Positions 1 through 5,400 of a DNA stretch of 9,016 nucleotides are shown here, one piece after another. Origin of the DNA: Pseudomonadota bacterium (lineage in GTDB: Bacteria; Pseudomonadota; Gammaproteobacteria; Steroidobacterales; Steroidobacteraceae); NCBI GenBank assembly GCA_023391335.1, contig JAEWBG010000119.1, positions 1 to 9,016 of the forward strand. The letters are read 5' to 3'. Under the pieces are notes generated by a model. That model was not told the origin of the DNA and did not search any database. It saw nothing but the letters and a program-made list of their open reading frames with translations. The translations under genes and the position numbers were made by a program. Position 1 is the stretch's first letter; each line of letters begins with the position of its first letter.

Positions 1-445
1 CCTCATTGAAGCGGCACCACAGATCGCGCAGCAACTTCTGAAACCGCTGTGATCCGCAGCTAATCGCTGCGGCCTCATTGAAGCAGATCGAGGAGGCCAA
101 CATCTTTGCGAGGATCTTCCGGTGATCCGCAGCTAATCGCTGCGGCCTCATTGAAGCATACGGATAAGCGGGGTTTTGGTCATGTGGCACCACGTGATCC
201 GCAGCTAATCGCTGCGGCCTCATTGAAGCGCCGCGTCAGCGTTCTTCGGTTTCTTGCACAGGATGTGATCCGCAGCTAATCGCTGCGGCCTCATTGAAGC
301 GAGTAGCGCTTGTTTTACGGAGTTGAGACCCACAGAAGTGATCCGCAGCTAATCGCTGCGGCCTCATTGAAGCTGCGTAAAGCATGACGACCGCCTGCAT
401 TGCCTGACCGTGATCCGCAGCGATTCGCTACGGCCTCACTGAAGC
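1..445 (+). CRISPR. CRISPR array, leader-distal end (6 full repeats, 1 partial, 6 spacers)
   Basis: Full 36-bp repeats lie at 49-84, 122-157, 194-229, 265-300, 338-373 and 410-445. Positions 1-12 are the last 12 bases of another repeat. The first five full repeats are identical; each starts GTGATCCGCAGC and ends CCTCATTGAAGC. A 7-bp stem (CCGCAGC / GCTGCGG) closes a TAATC loop. Spacers are 36, 37, 36, 35, 37 and 36 bp and are all different. The last repeat differs at four positions, which marks the leader-distal end, so transcription should run left to right with the leader off-window. The ATTGAAGC end would form the crRNA 5' handle; similar ATTGAA(A/G)-type tails occur in several type I and III systems. 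No cas gene is in the window, so the subtype is not assigned. The array starts before the window. Confidence 0.97.
410..445 (+). repeat. Degenerate terminal CRISPR repeat
   Basis: This final repeat differs from the consensus at four positions. TAATC in the loop region becomes GATTC, one G in the right stem arm becomes A, and CATTGAAGC becomes CACTGAAGC. The stem gains one C-A mismatch. The loop change adds a new G-C pair next to the loop (AGCG / CGCT around ATT), so a hairpin is still possible. Decay of the last repeat is the usual mark of the leader-distal end. Confidence 0.9.
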
Positions 446-487
446 TCTAATCGCGAATGAGTTGAACGCCGACGAGCTGTATCACCG

Positions 488-2602
488 CTAAAACCCAACC
501 CGCAAACTCAGCGTCGCATTCCGCGGTGCACCCGGAAGATTCAGATTCGCATTGCTGCCGTGACCGGCGATGATGTATTCGCGATCGAATAGATTGCGGA
601 TGTTCAGCTGCAAGTCGAATTGGCCGACGCGATACCATGCCATCGCGTCCACAGTCGTGTAGCTCGGCAGAGTGACGGTATTGCCAGGATTGGCGAAGCG
701 ATCATCGACGTAGTTCGCGCCCGCGCCGAATCCCAGGTGCGGCGTTACGGATTTGGTTATCCAGAGGTTCGCGCTGTTTTCGGGAGTGATCGTAGCGCGC
801 TTGCCTTCGATGGGCTGGCCGGCATCGATCGCGATTGAATCAATCACGCGCGCATCGAGATACGCATAGCCTGCGAGCACTTTCCAACCGCCGCCGAGAT
901 CGCCAGCAATCGTGAGTTCGAGTCCATCAGTGCGTTGTGTGCCGATAGGAATGAGGCGGTTGGTAACGGGGTCGCTCGATTTGATGTTGTCTCGCTCAAG
1001 ACGAAACAGCGAGCCGGTGGCACTTAAGCGGCCATCTAGAAGATCGAGCTTCGCGCCGACTTCTTGGTTGACGGTTTTTTCAGGCTCGATATCCGCATTG
1101 CTAGATGTGATCGCGAAAGATTCTCCGGAAGGTTGGAAAGAGCGCGACCATGATGCGTAGTACGACTGCGCGTCGGAGGGTTGCCATACGACTCCGACTC
1201 TCGGACTCCACGCTTGGTCGACTCGCGATAAGTCTTGCTGTCCGGCGAGATGCTGTTCGGTTTGCTGTTCGAGACGATCGAAGCGGATCCCGAGCAGTGC
1301 CTTCCAACGCTCGGTGACTGTCGCGGTGTCCTGGACATACGCAGCGCGCGTTTTCGTGATGCCTGTATTGTCGTTATTCGGCGCGGCTGAAATCGCAAGC
1401 GGCAGGGTCGGCAGTACCGGATCGAACAACGAGACGATCGCTACGTTGTTTTGTGAGCGTCCGAATTGATCCTTGTCCTGCTGGCCGACTTCGATGCCAT
1501 ACAACATCTCGTGAGTTTGCCCCGCAATCGAAAGTTGCTGCGTGAGTTCGGTTTGGTTGAACCAGCCGTGTTCTTTGCGATCGAGATGACTGCGGTTGAG
1601 CTGCACGGTTTGTGCAGCTTCGCTAACAGGGCCACTGGGCAGAGTGTTGTTTCGATCGAGATCGTAGTCGTAGTAGCGCAGGCCGTTGCGCAATGACAGT
1701 GTATTGCTAAAGCGATGCACGTAGTTCACTGCTGCCGAATAGACTTCGGCTTCGCTGTAGTCGGCCTCTTCTGCATTCGCAGCCCCGAAGTACGTTTCAG
1801 GTGGAACGTCGACTGGGCGGCCGCGATACGCAGGAATGCCGAAGTCGGTTAGACGTTTGTCGCGCAAGTAATCCGCTTGCAGCAGCAAAGTATCCGAGGC
1901 GCCCAAGTTAAAGCTTATCGACGGCGCGAATGCCGTTCTTTTCAAGAATTGCTGATCGCGATAGCTGTCGGCGTCTTCAACTGCGCCGGTGACACGCCAT
2001 GACGCCAGATCGCCGTGTCGGCCAACATCAATTTCAGCGCGTTTGTCTTCCCAGCTTCCGTAGGACAATTCGATCTCGTTCAGATCGATGCCAGGTTTTT
2101 TCGTGACGCGATTGATCAATCCACCTGACGAGCCTCGCCCATAGAGCACGGCCGCAGGACCCTTTATGACTTCAACTCGCTCGACGTTCGATAGATCGCG
2201 AAAGTAGAGCGCGTCATCGCGAAATCCATCGACAAACTGGTCGGCGATTGCGGTGAAGCCGCGGATGGAAACCTGATCGCGCTGACCATCGCCATGCGAT
2301 TGGCCGATGCCGGGCACGTTCTTCATCACATCTTGCAGCGACGTCGCGTGTTGATCGGCAATGACTTCCGCGGGAATTACATTGACCGTCTGCGGTATAT
2401 CGCGAAGTGGGGCGTCGGTCTTCGTCGCAGTCGAACTGCTGGGTGCGTTGTAACCTTGGCTGAGCTCCACGCTTTCTTCCACCCGCACCTTGCGCAACAC
2501 TTGCGGCTCGTTCGGTGCCGTTTCGGTCTGCGCAGCCAGGGTGGGCAGACTCATCATCAATGCGCAGAGCACCTGCGTGCTGCGCAACGTGTTCTTCATC
2601 AT
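488..2602 (-). CDS. TonB-dependent siderophore receptor (Fiu/FhuA-like)
   Basis: This is an outer-membrane, TonB-gated channel for a ferric siderophore. The 704-aa product has a signal peptide (about residues 1-24, MMKNTLRSTQ start, likely cut after TLAA). The plug domain spans about 60-170 and includes DIPQTVNVIPAEVI, VSIRGF, VERVEVIKGPAAVLYGRGS and GGLINRVTKKP, typical of the siderophore-receptor family. A 22-strand-type barrel follows and ends in NIRNLFDREYI and a terminal Phe. Length is normal for the family. An ATG 48 bp upstream is possible, but ATG 2602 is preceded by GAGAGG at 8-nt spacing and gives a clean signal peptide; the second ATG at 2599 is equally close. It is the last gene of the hemP-tonB-PepSY cluster, 84 bp after the PepSY gene. 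The plug resembles catecholate and hydroxamate receptors, but the ligand cannot be read from sequence. Confidence 0.95.
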   Translation of the reverse strand: MMKNTLRSTQVLCALMMSLPTLAAQTETAPNEPQVLRKVRVEESVELSQGYNAPSSSTATKTDAPLRDIPQTVNVIPAEVIADQHATSLQDVMKNVPGIGQSHGDGQRDQVSIRGFTAIADQFVDGFRDDALYFRDLSNVERVEVIKGPAAVLYGRGSSGGLINRVTKKPGIDLNEIELSYGSWEDKRAEIDVGRHGDLASWRVTGAVEDADSYRDQQFLKRTAFAPSISFNLGASDTLLLQADYLRDKRLTDFGIPAYRGRPVDVPPETYFGAANAEEADYSEAEVYSAAVNYVHRFSNTLSLRNGLRYYDYDLDRNNTLPSGPVSEAAQTVQLNRSHLDRKEHGWFNQTELTQQLSIAGQTHEMLYGIEVGQQDKDQFGRSQNNVAIVSLFDPVLPTLPLAISAAPNNDNTGITKTRAAYVQDTATVTERWKALLGIRFDRLEQQTEQHLAGQQDLSRVDQAWSPRVGVVWQPSDAQSYYASWSRSFQPSGESFAITSSNADIEPEKTVNQEVGAKLDLLDGRLSATGSLFRLERDNIKSSDPVTNRLIPIGTQRTDGLELTIAGDLGGGWKVLAGYAYLDARVIDSIAIDAGQPIEGKRATITPENSANLWITKSVTPHLGFGAGANYVDDRFANPGNTVTLPSYTTVDAMAWYRVGQFDLQLNIRNLFDREYIIAGHGSNANLNLPGAPRNATLSLRVGF

Positions 2603-2659
2603 CAGCCAGTCCTCTCGTTTGAATTTTATTGCTGGCTGAACGCGAAGCATTCTGGCTGG
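2602..2659 (-). promoter_or_regulatory. Possible start-codon hairpin in the receptor leader
   Basis: In the minus-strand mRNA an 8-nt arm CUGGCUGA ends on the A of the receptor AUG (2602-2609). Its exact complement UCAGCCAG lies 22 nt upstream (2632-2639). A second near copy, CCAGCCAG (2652-2659), lies further upstream and could pair in its place. The loop of the nearer hairpin exposes the GAGAGG ribosome-binding sequence (2611-2616). The pairing is visible in the sequence; a regulatory role is inference. Confidence 0.45.
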
Positions 2660-2686
2660 CGGAAGTAGTATCGCTAAGCGTTGCTC

Positions 2687-3361
2687 TCAAGCATTCGCAA
2701 GGCATAGCAAAGCGGTGGAAGGAAGTGCGATCAATATCGCCAACCCGAGCAGGCGTGGAACGCGAAATTTCGACCACAACAGCACGCCGGTGAGCGTCAG
2801 GAACATCAGCGCGCCCGCGACCGTGTCTGCCGCCAATATCCACACGCTGGAGGCACCGGTGCTCATATGCATGCGCATCAGAACACCCCATGCAGTTGCG
2901 TCCTGTGTTTCCACATCGACGACGCCACTGCCTGGAATGTGTTTGGCGTTGACGGCGACTTTTGCCGTACTGAGGTTGATATTCCAACGTTCTGGTTGCA
3001 TGACGACGTCATTGCGCCAGCGAACGGTCGAAGCAGGTTCCTGTCGAATGATGACGCGAGCGTTAGGCATCGCGGCCCTGGTCTTTAGCCACTCCGCGAG
3101 CGCTTCGGGCGTTTGAAAGGATTGTGTCAGTGTCATCTGCGCATGAGTGACTTCCGCGCGGTCGACTGCAATTTTCATCACCGCTCGATGATTCATCAAA
3201 AATCCAGTAAGGCCGAAAACGAAACCTAACATGGCGCCCCACAATCCCACCCAAAGATGCGCCGTTCGCAGCCATTGCAGAACGCGAATGCGCAGGGCGC
3301 TTCGCGGCCGCACAGCGGATGCGTGAGTTGCCAGCGGGATGCTCGTCAGTTCAGTGGACAT
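2687..3361 (-). CDS. PepSY-type iron-linked inner-membrane protein
   Basis: This 224-aa membrane protein has the layout of PepSY-associated transmembrane proteins. An N-terminal helix (about 33-56) carries LRTAHLWVGLWG and GLTGFLMNHR, with histidines at 35 and 58 that could bind heme. A soluble, probably periplasmic, domain spans about 60-160. RMHMSTGASSVW (His165) leads into a second helix (about 171-196, with TLTGVLLW), and a third helix ends at the C-terminus. Relatives next to siderophore receptors (PiuB, FoxB and FpvG type) have been linked to reductive release of iron from siderophores; that role here is inference. I chose ATG 3361 because it begins one base after the tonB stop codon, which suggests translational coupling. 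A longer frame would start inside tonB at 3418. The Shine-Dalgarno sequence is weak (GTGAG). Confidence 0.85.
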   Translation of the reverse strand: MSTELTSIPLATHASAVRPRSALRIRVLQWLRTAHLWVGLWGAMLGFVFGLTGFLMNHRAVMKIAVDRAEVTHAQMTLTQSFQTPEALAEWLKTRAAMPNARVIIRQEPASTVRWRNDVVMQPERWNINLSTAKVAVNAKHIPGSGVVDVETQDATAWGVLMRMHMSTGASSVWILAADTVAGALMFLTLTGVLLWSKFRVPRLLGLAILIALPSTALLCLANA

Positions 3362-3362
3362 C

Positions 3363-4022
3363 TCACGCTCGCAAATTGAATTCGATCGGCACCAGCACCC
3401 AAGATTCGATCGCTTCATCGCCGCGCTTGGCGGGAATGAATTTCCACAGTTTCACTGCAGAAAGCGCTGCTTGATCGAGGCGCACTGAGCCGCTTGCTTG
3501 CTGCACGAGAACGACATCTGGGCTTCCGTCCACGCGTACTTTCACTTTGAGCACTACCGTGCCTTCTTCGCGCATGCGTCGCGAAATGGAAGGGTAGGTA
3601 GGCTGCGGGTTATCGAGGTAATCGGCATCGAAGCGAGCTTCGGTGAATGTTTCTTGGGTGATGGAAGATGCCGAAGTTTCGGTAGGCGTCTCGTTCACTG
3701 CGGTGATCGCGGTGGAAGAGGGCGTGTCAGCAACGCTGACTTCCGGCACGACCATAACCGGCAACCGCGCGGACTCAAATTGCGGCGCCGGCAGAGATTG
3801 TGTTGGCAGCTCCTGCTGAGCGGAGCTTTCAATCATCGTAACGGTGATCGGGGCATCTTCGCGTTCGACGATTAACTTGTGAGTTGCGAACGCGAGGCCG
3901 CCAAGCACATGCAATCCCGCGACAATGAGGAATGAGATAACGCGACTGCTCGCGCCTTCGTGGCGAGTCGATCGTTGGTATGTCGGAATCGAAAAATCAT
4001 CGCCGAGTTCTGGTGAACTCAT
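3363..4022 (-). CDS. tonB: Energy transducer TonB (cluster-dedicated)
   Basis: TonB links the inner-membrane proton-motive force, through ExbB/ExbD, to outer-membrane receptors. The 219-aa product has a cytoplasmic N-terminus of about 27 residues and one membrane anchor (about 28-47, containing His38, which may correspond to the functional histidine of the E. coli TonB anchor). A periplasmic linker follows to about 130, and a C-terminal TonB domain (about 131-217) contains NPQPTYPSISRRMREEGTVV, KVRVDG, LDQAALSAVKLWKFIPA and a VPIEF end. The linker is Ser/Thr/Glu-rich and lacks the Pro-Glu/Pro-Lys repeats of classical TonB. I chose ATG 4022 because AGAGG lies 7 nt upstream; the in-frame TTG at 4028 is too close to that site. 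The gene lies 108 bp after hemP and abuts the PepSY gene. No exbB or exbD is present in the window. Confidence 0.92.
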   Translation of the reverse strand: MSSPELGDDFSIPTYQRSTRHEGASSRVISFLIVAGLHVLGGLAFATHKLIVEREDAPITVTMIESSAQQELPTQSLPAPQFESARLPVMVVPEVSVADTPSSTAITAVNETPTETSASSITQETFTEARFDADYLDNPQPTYPSISRRMREEGTVVLKVKVRVDGSPDVVLVQQASGSVRLDQAALSAVKLWKFIPAKRGDEAIESWVLVPIEFNLRA

Positions 4023-4036
4023 AGCCAAACCTCTTT

Positions 4037-4051
4037 CGCGGTCTCACCGCG
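4037..4051 (-). other. Small hairpin just upstream of the tonB RBS
   Basis: A perfect 6-bp inverted repeat, CGCGGT / ACCGCG with a 3-nt loop, sits in the hemP-tonB gap immediately before the AAAGAGG ribosome-binding sequence. There is no U-tract after it, so it is not a canonical terminator. It could be an mRNA processing or stability element, or chance. Confidence 0.35.
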
Positions 4052-4130
4052 ATATCAGAGGGACGGCTGGCGTTCTTACACCCGATGCGAATCGAGCGAG
4101 ATGGCTGGCGTATCCCGCGGCCTGATCAAA

Positions 4131-4325
4131 TCACTTGGTCAAAATCAGTTTGTTGTTCTGCGTAATACGTAGTCGATAGAACGAACCCGCATGAGCTATG
4201 AGCAACTCGCGACGATTGCCGAACAGCGACCCCGCATCGACCACATCAGAGCCGGGCAAGGACGCGGTCTGCTGAGGAACTTGATCGGTCGTGAGAGAGG
4301 GCGGCTTAGATGGCTCAGAGCTCAT
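4131..4325 (-). CDS. hemP: Hemin uptake protein HemP
   Basis: This 64-aa protein belongs to the HemP family, small proteins found with heme and siderophore uptake genes in proteobacteria. The conserved C-terminal half is clear: LFGNRRELLIAHAGSFY, followed by RLRITQNNKLILTK at the end. The first 30 or so residues are polar and low in complexity, as is usual for the family. It is the first gene of the iron cluster and has a Fur-box-like site just upstream. In some bacteria HemP has been reported to affect expression of heme-uptake genes; whether it acts that way here is unknown. The ATG at 4325 has only a weak AGAG upstream and may be nearly leaderless (see the promoter entry). No strong downstream alternative start precedes the conserved core. 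Confidence 0.9.
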   Translation of the reverse strand: MSSEPSKPPSLTTDQVPQQTASLPGSDVVDAGSLFGNRRELLIAHAGSFYRLRITQNNKLILTK

Positions 4326-4332
4326 GCTCTAG

Positions 4333-4360
4333 ATGATAATGATTCGTATTTGTGTTGCAA
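4333..4360 (-). promoter_or_regulatory. Fur-box-like operator over a probable hemP promoter
   Basis: On the plus strand, 4335-4353 begins GATAATGAT, nine straight matches to the 19-bp Fur consensus, with 12/19 overall. In the 7-1-7 view, 4334-4348 (TGATAAT then ATTCGTA) matches 11 of 14 bases. On the minus strand a weak -35 (TTGCAA, 4355-4360) and a good -10 (TATCAT, 4333-4338) are 16 bp apart, with the Fur-like site over the spacer and -10. Bound Fur would block RNA polymerase. Predicted transcription would start at about 4325-4327, right at the hemP ATG. Confidence 0.7.
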
Positions 4361-4465
4361 GTGCTTGAAGCAGCTTTAGAGCGGATTTCTGAGCTTGGGA
4401 GCTTGGTTCAGTGGCGGATCGCCTCGAGAGCCAGACGCGCAAGTACTGCTTTTTCAATCAGCGGC

Positions 4466-4666
4466 TTACTTTCGAAACAGCCACATCAGAATTGAAAGCA
4501 CGATGCTGACGATGAGCATCGTCATAAAAGGAAAGAACATTTTGAATCCCGGCCGTTCGATCATGATGTCGCCGGGCAGTCTGCCCAGCGGCAATTTTTG
4601 TAGCCAGGGCCAGGCTATTCCTGCGATCACTAGCGCGATACCCAACCCGATAAGAACGCGCCGCAT
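4466..4666 (-). CDS. DUF2905 family small membrane protein
   Basis: This 66-aa protein has two predicted membrane helices (about 4-22 and 44-63). They flank a conserved middle, WPWLQKLPLGRLPGDI then MIERPGF, which is diagnostic of the DUF2905 family. It ends LMWLFRK, as the family commonly does. The function of the family is not known. I chose ATG 4666 because GGAG lies 6 nt upstream; the in-frame ATG at 4678 is possible but has poor spacing to any ribosome-binding sequence. It lies upstream of hemP on the same strand with a 140-bp gap that holds the hemP promoter, so it is probably transcribed separately. It is divergent from the secreted-protein gene at 4796. Confidence 0.88.
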   Translation of the reverse strand: MRRVLIGLGIALVIAGIAWPWLQKLPLGRLPGDIMIERPGFKMFFPFMTMLIVSIVLSILMWLFRK

Positions 4667-4795
4667 CGCGATCTCCATTCGTCATGACATAAGCCGCAAT
4701 CTGATGGAGGTATCTGATCGCGTCAACCCGGCATGAGCAACGGCGTTGTTATCGTTGTAACAGCAACACCGGCGAAAGCCGGACAAGGGGCAACA
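4667..4795. promoter_or_regulatory. Divergent intergenic region with a 5'-UTR hairpin
   Basis: This 129-bp gap separates the DUF2905 gene (minus) from the small secreted-protein gene (plus) and must hold promoters for both; I see no strong -35/-10 pair. On the plus strand, 4769-4782 is CCGGC-GAAA-GCCGG, a perfect 5-bp stem closed by a GNRA tetraloop. It ends 2 nt before the AAGGGG ribosome-binding sequence (4785-4790) of the downstream gene. It is likely to fold in the mRNA; the effect is unknown. Confidence 0.5.
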
Positions 4796-5119
4796 ATGAA
4801 ATCTTTCGCGCTCGCATCGGCAATCGCCGTGTTGGCAATGGGTTCTGCGTCGATCTCTTATGCAGGAGATCATGATCCGGGTGTGAACGCTCGCCAGCAC
4901 AATCAACAAGCGCGCATTCGGCAGGGCGTGCGTTCGGGGGAACTGACGCCGCACGAAACTCGCAAGCTCGAGCGTGAAGAGCGCGGCATTCGTCGTGAAG
5001 AACGGCAATACAAAGCCGACGGTCAGCTTACTGGCGCTGAGCGCCGCGATCTGCAGAAAGACTTAAATCATGCGAGCCGCGATGTGCGCCGGCAGAAGCA
5101 TGATGGCCAAGCACGGTGA
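4796..5119 (+). CDS. Small secreted, charged helical protein of unknown function
   Basis: This 107-aa protein has a clear signal peptide (MKSFALASAIAVLAMGSA.., likely cut after ISYA near residue 23). The mature part is very rich in Arg, Lys, Glu and Gln and looks mostly helical. It contains a weak internal duplication: SGELTPHETRKLEREE (residues about 47-62) and DGQLTGAERRDLQKDL (about 75-90). The second copy (ADGQLTGAE) resembles part of an EF-hand loop, but a complete calcium-binding loop is not present. Similar short periplasmic proteins with this two-unit pattern are common as hypothetical proteins in proteobacteria. I chose ATG 4796 because AAGGGG is 5 nt upstream and it starts the signal peptide; the frame continues upstream to 4733 without support. 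No function can be assigned. Confidence 0.82.
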   Translation: MKSFALASAIAVLAMGSASISYAGDHDPGVNARQHNQQARIRQGVRSGELTPHETRKLEREERGIRREERQYKADGQLTGAERRDLQKDLNHASRDVRRQKHDGQAR

Positions 5120-5294
5120 GTAATGAAAGGTGGCCGATCGTCGTGCGCGACTCATTGGTCCGCAAGAGATTTGCGGCGCGATTCAGTCGGTCGCGCAGGT
5201 CACAAGCTAGCCTTCGGTAGGTAGGACACTTCGCGTCAGGCAGGCCTAACGGCAGGTCAGAGCGTCATCGCTGCCGAAGGCTTGCTCCATTGGC
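5120..5294. other. Intergenic region with weak inverted repeats, no gene seen
   Basis: I see no convincing coding or tRNA-like structure here. There is a short hairpin at 5160-5176 (CCGCAA-GAGAT-TTGCGG, no T-tract). A distant 9-bp inverted pair, AGCCTTCGG (5209-5217) and CCGAAGGCT (5274-5282), encloses a GC-rich stretch with repeated GGCAGG/GCAGG words. This could be the 3' UTR of the secreted-protein gene or a decayed repeat. Confidence 0.4.
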
Positions 5295-5325
5295 AAAAAA
5301 GAAGGGGCGCTGTGCGCCCCTTCTT
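5295..5325 (-). terminator. Rho-independent terminator of icd (possibly bidirectional)
   Basis: A 12-bp perfect stem (5299-5310 with 5314-5325, core GAAGGGGCGC / GCGCCCCTTC) closes a TGT loop. Read on the minus strand, the hairpin runs into six Ts (5300-5295), a textbook intrinsic terminator about 75 bp after the icd stop codon. Read on the plus strand it is followed by CTTAT only, so it may also partly stop transcription from the secreted-protein gene. Confidence 0.9.
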
Positions 5326-5400
5326 CTTATCTGGCATCTAAGTGATCGATTGAAAGGAGCAGGCGAACTGCAACTTTCACCTCATCACTTCATCACCCCA

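Noticed and set aside
13..409. Self-targeting by CRISPR spacers within the window
   Set aside because: By eye none of the six spacers matches the rest of the window; a full genome search would be needed for other loci.
2603..2650. Longer N-terminus for the receptor (ATG at 2650)
   Set aside because: The extension is charged, precedes a good signal peptide and lacks an RBS; GAGAGG fits ATG 2602.
2214..2987. Minus-strand 257-aa open frame across the receptor start and the PepSY gene
   Set aside because: It is out of frame with both well-supported genes, has an Arg/Cys-rich low-quality translation and no RBS.
4391..4425. Tandem GAGCTTGG and a GGCG/CGCC pair between hemP and the DUF2905 gene
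   Set aside because: Two 8-bp units and a 4-bp stem are too short to distinguish from chance.
5160..5176. Hairpin as a terminator for the secreted-protein gene
   Set aside because: The 6-bp stem is perfect but no T-tract follows on either strand.
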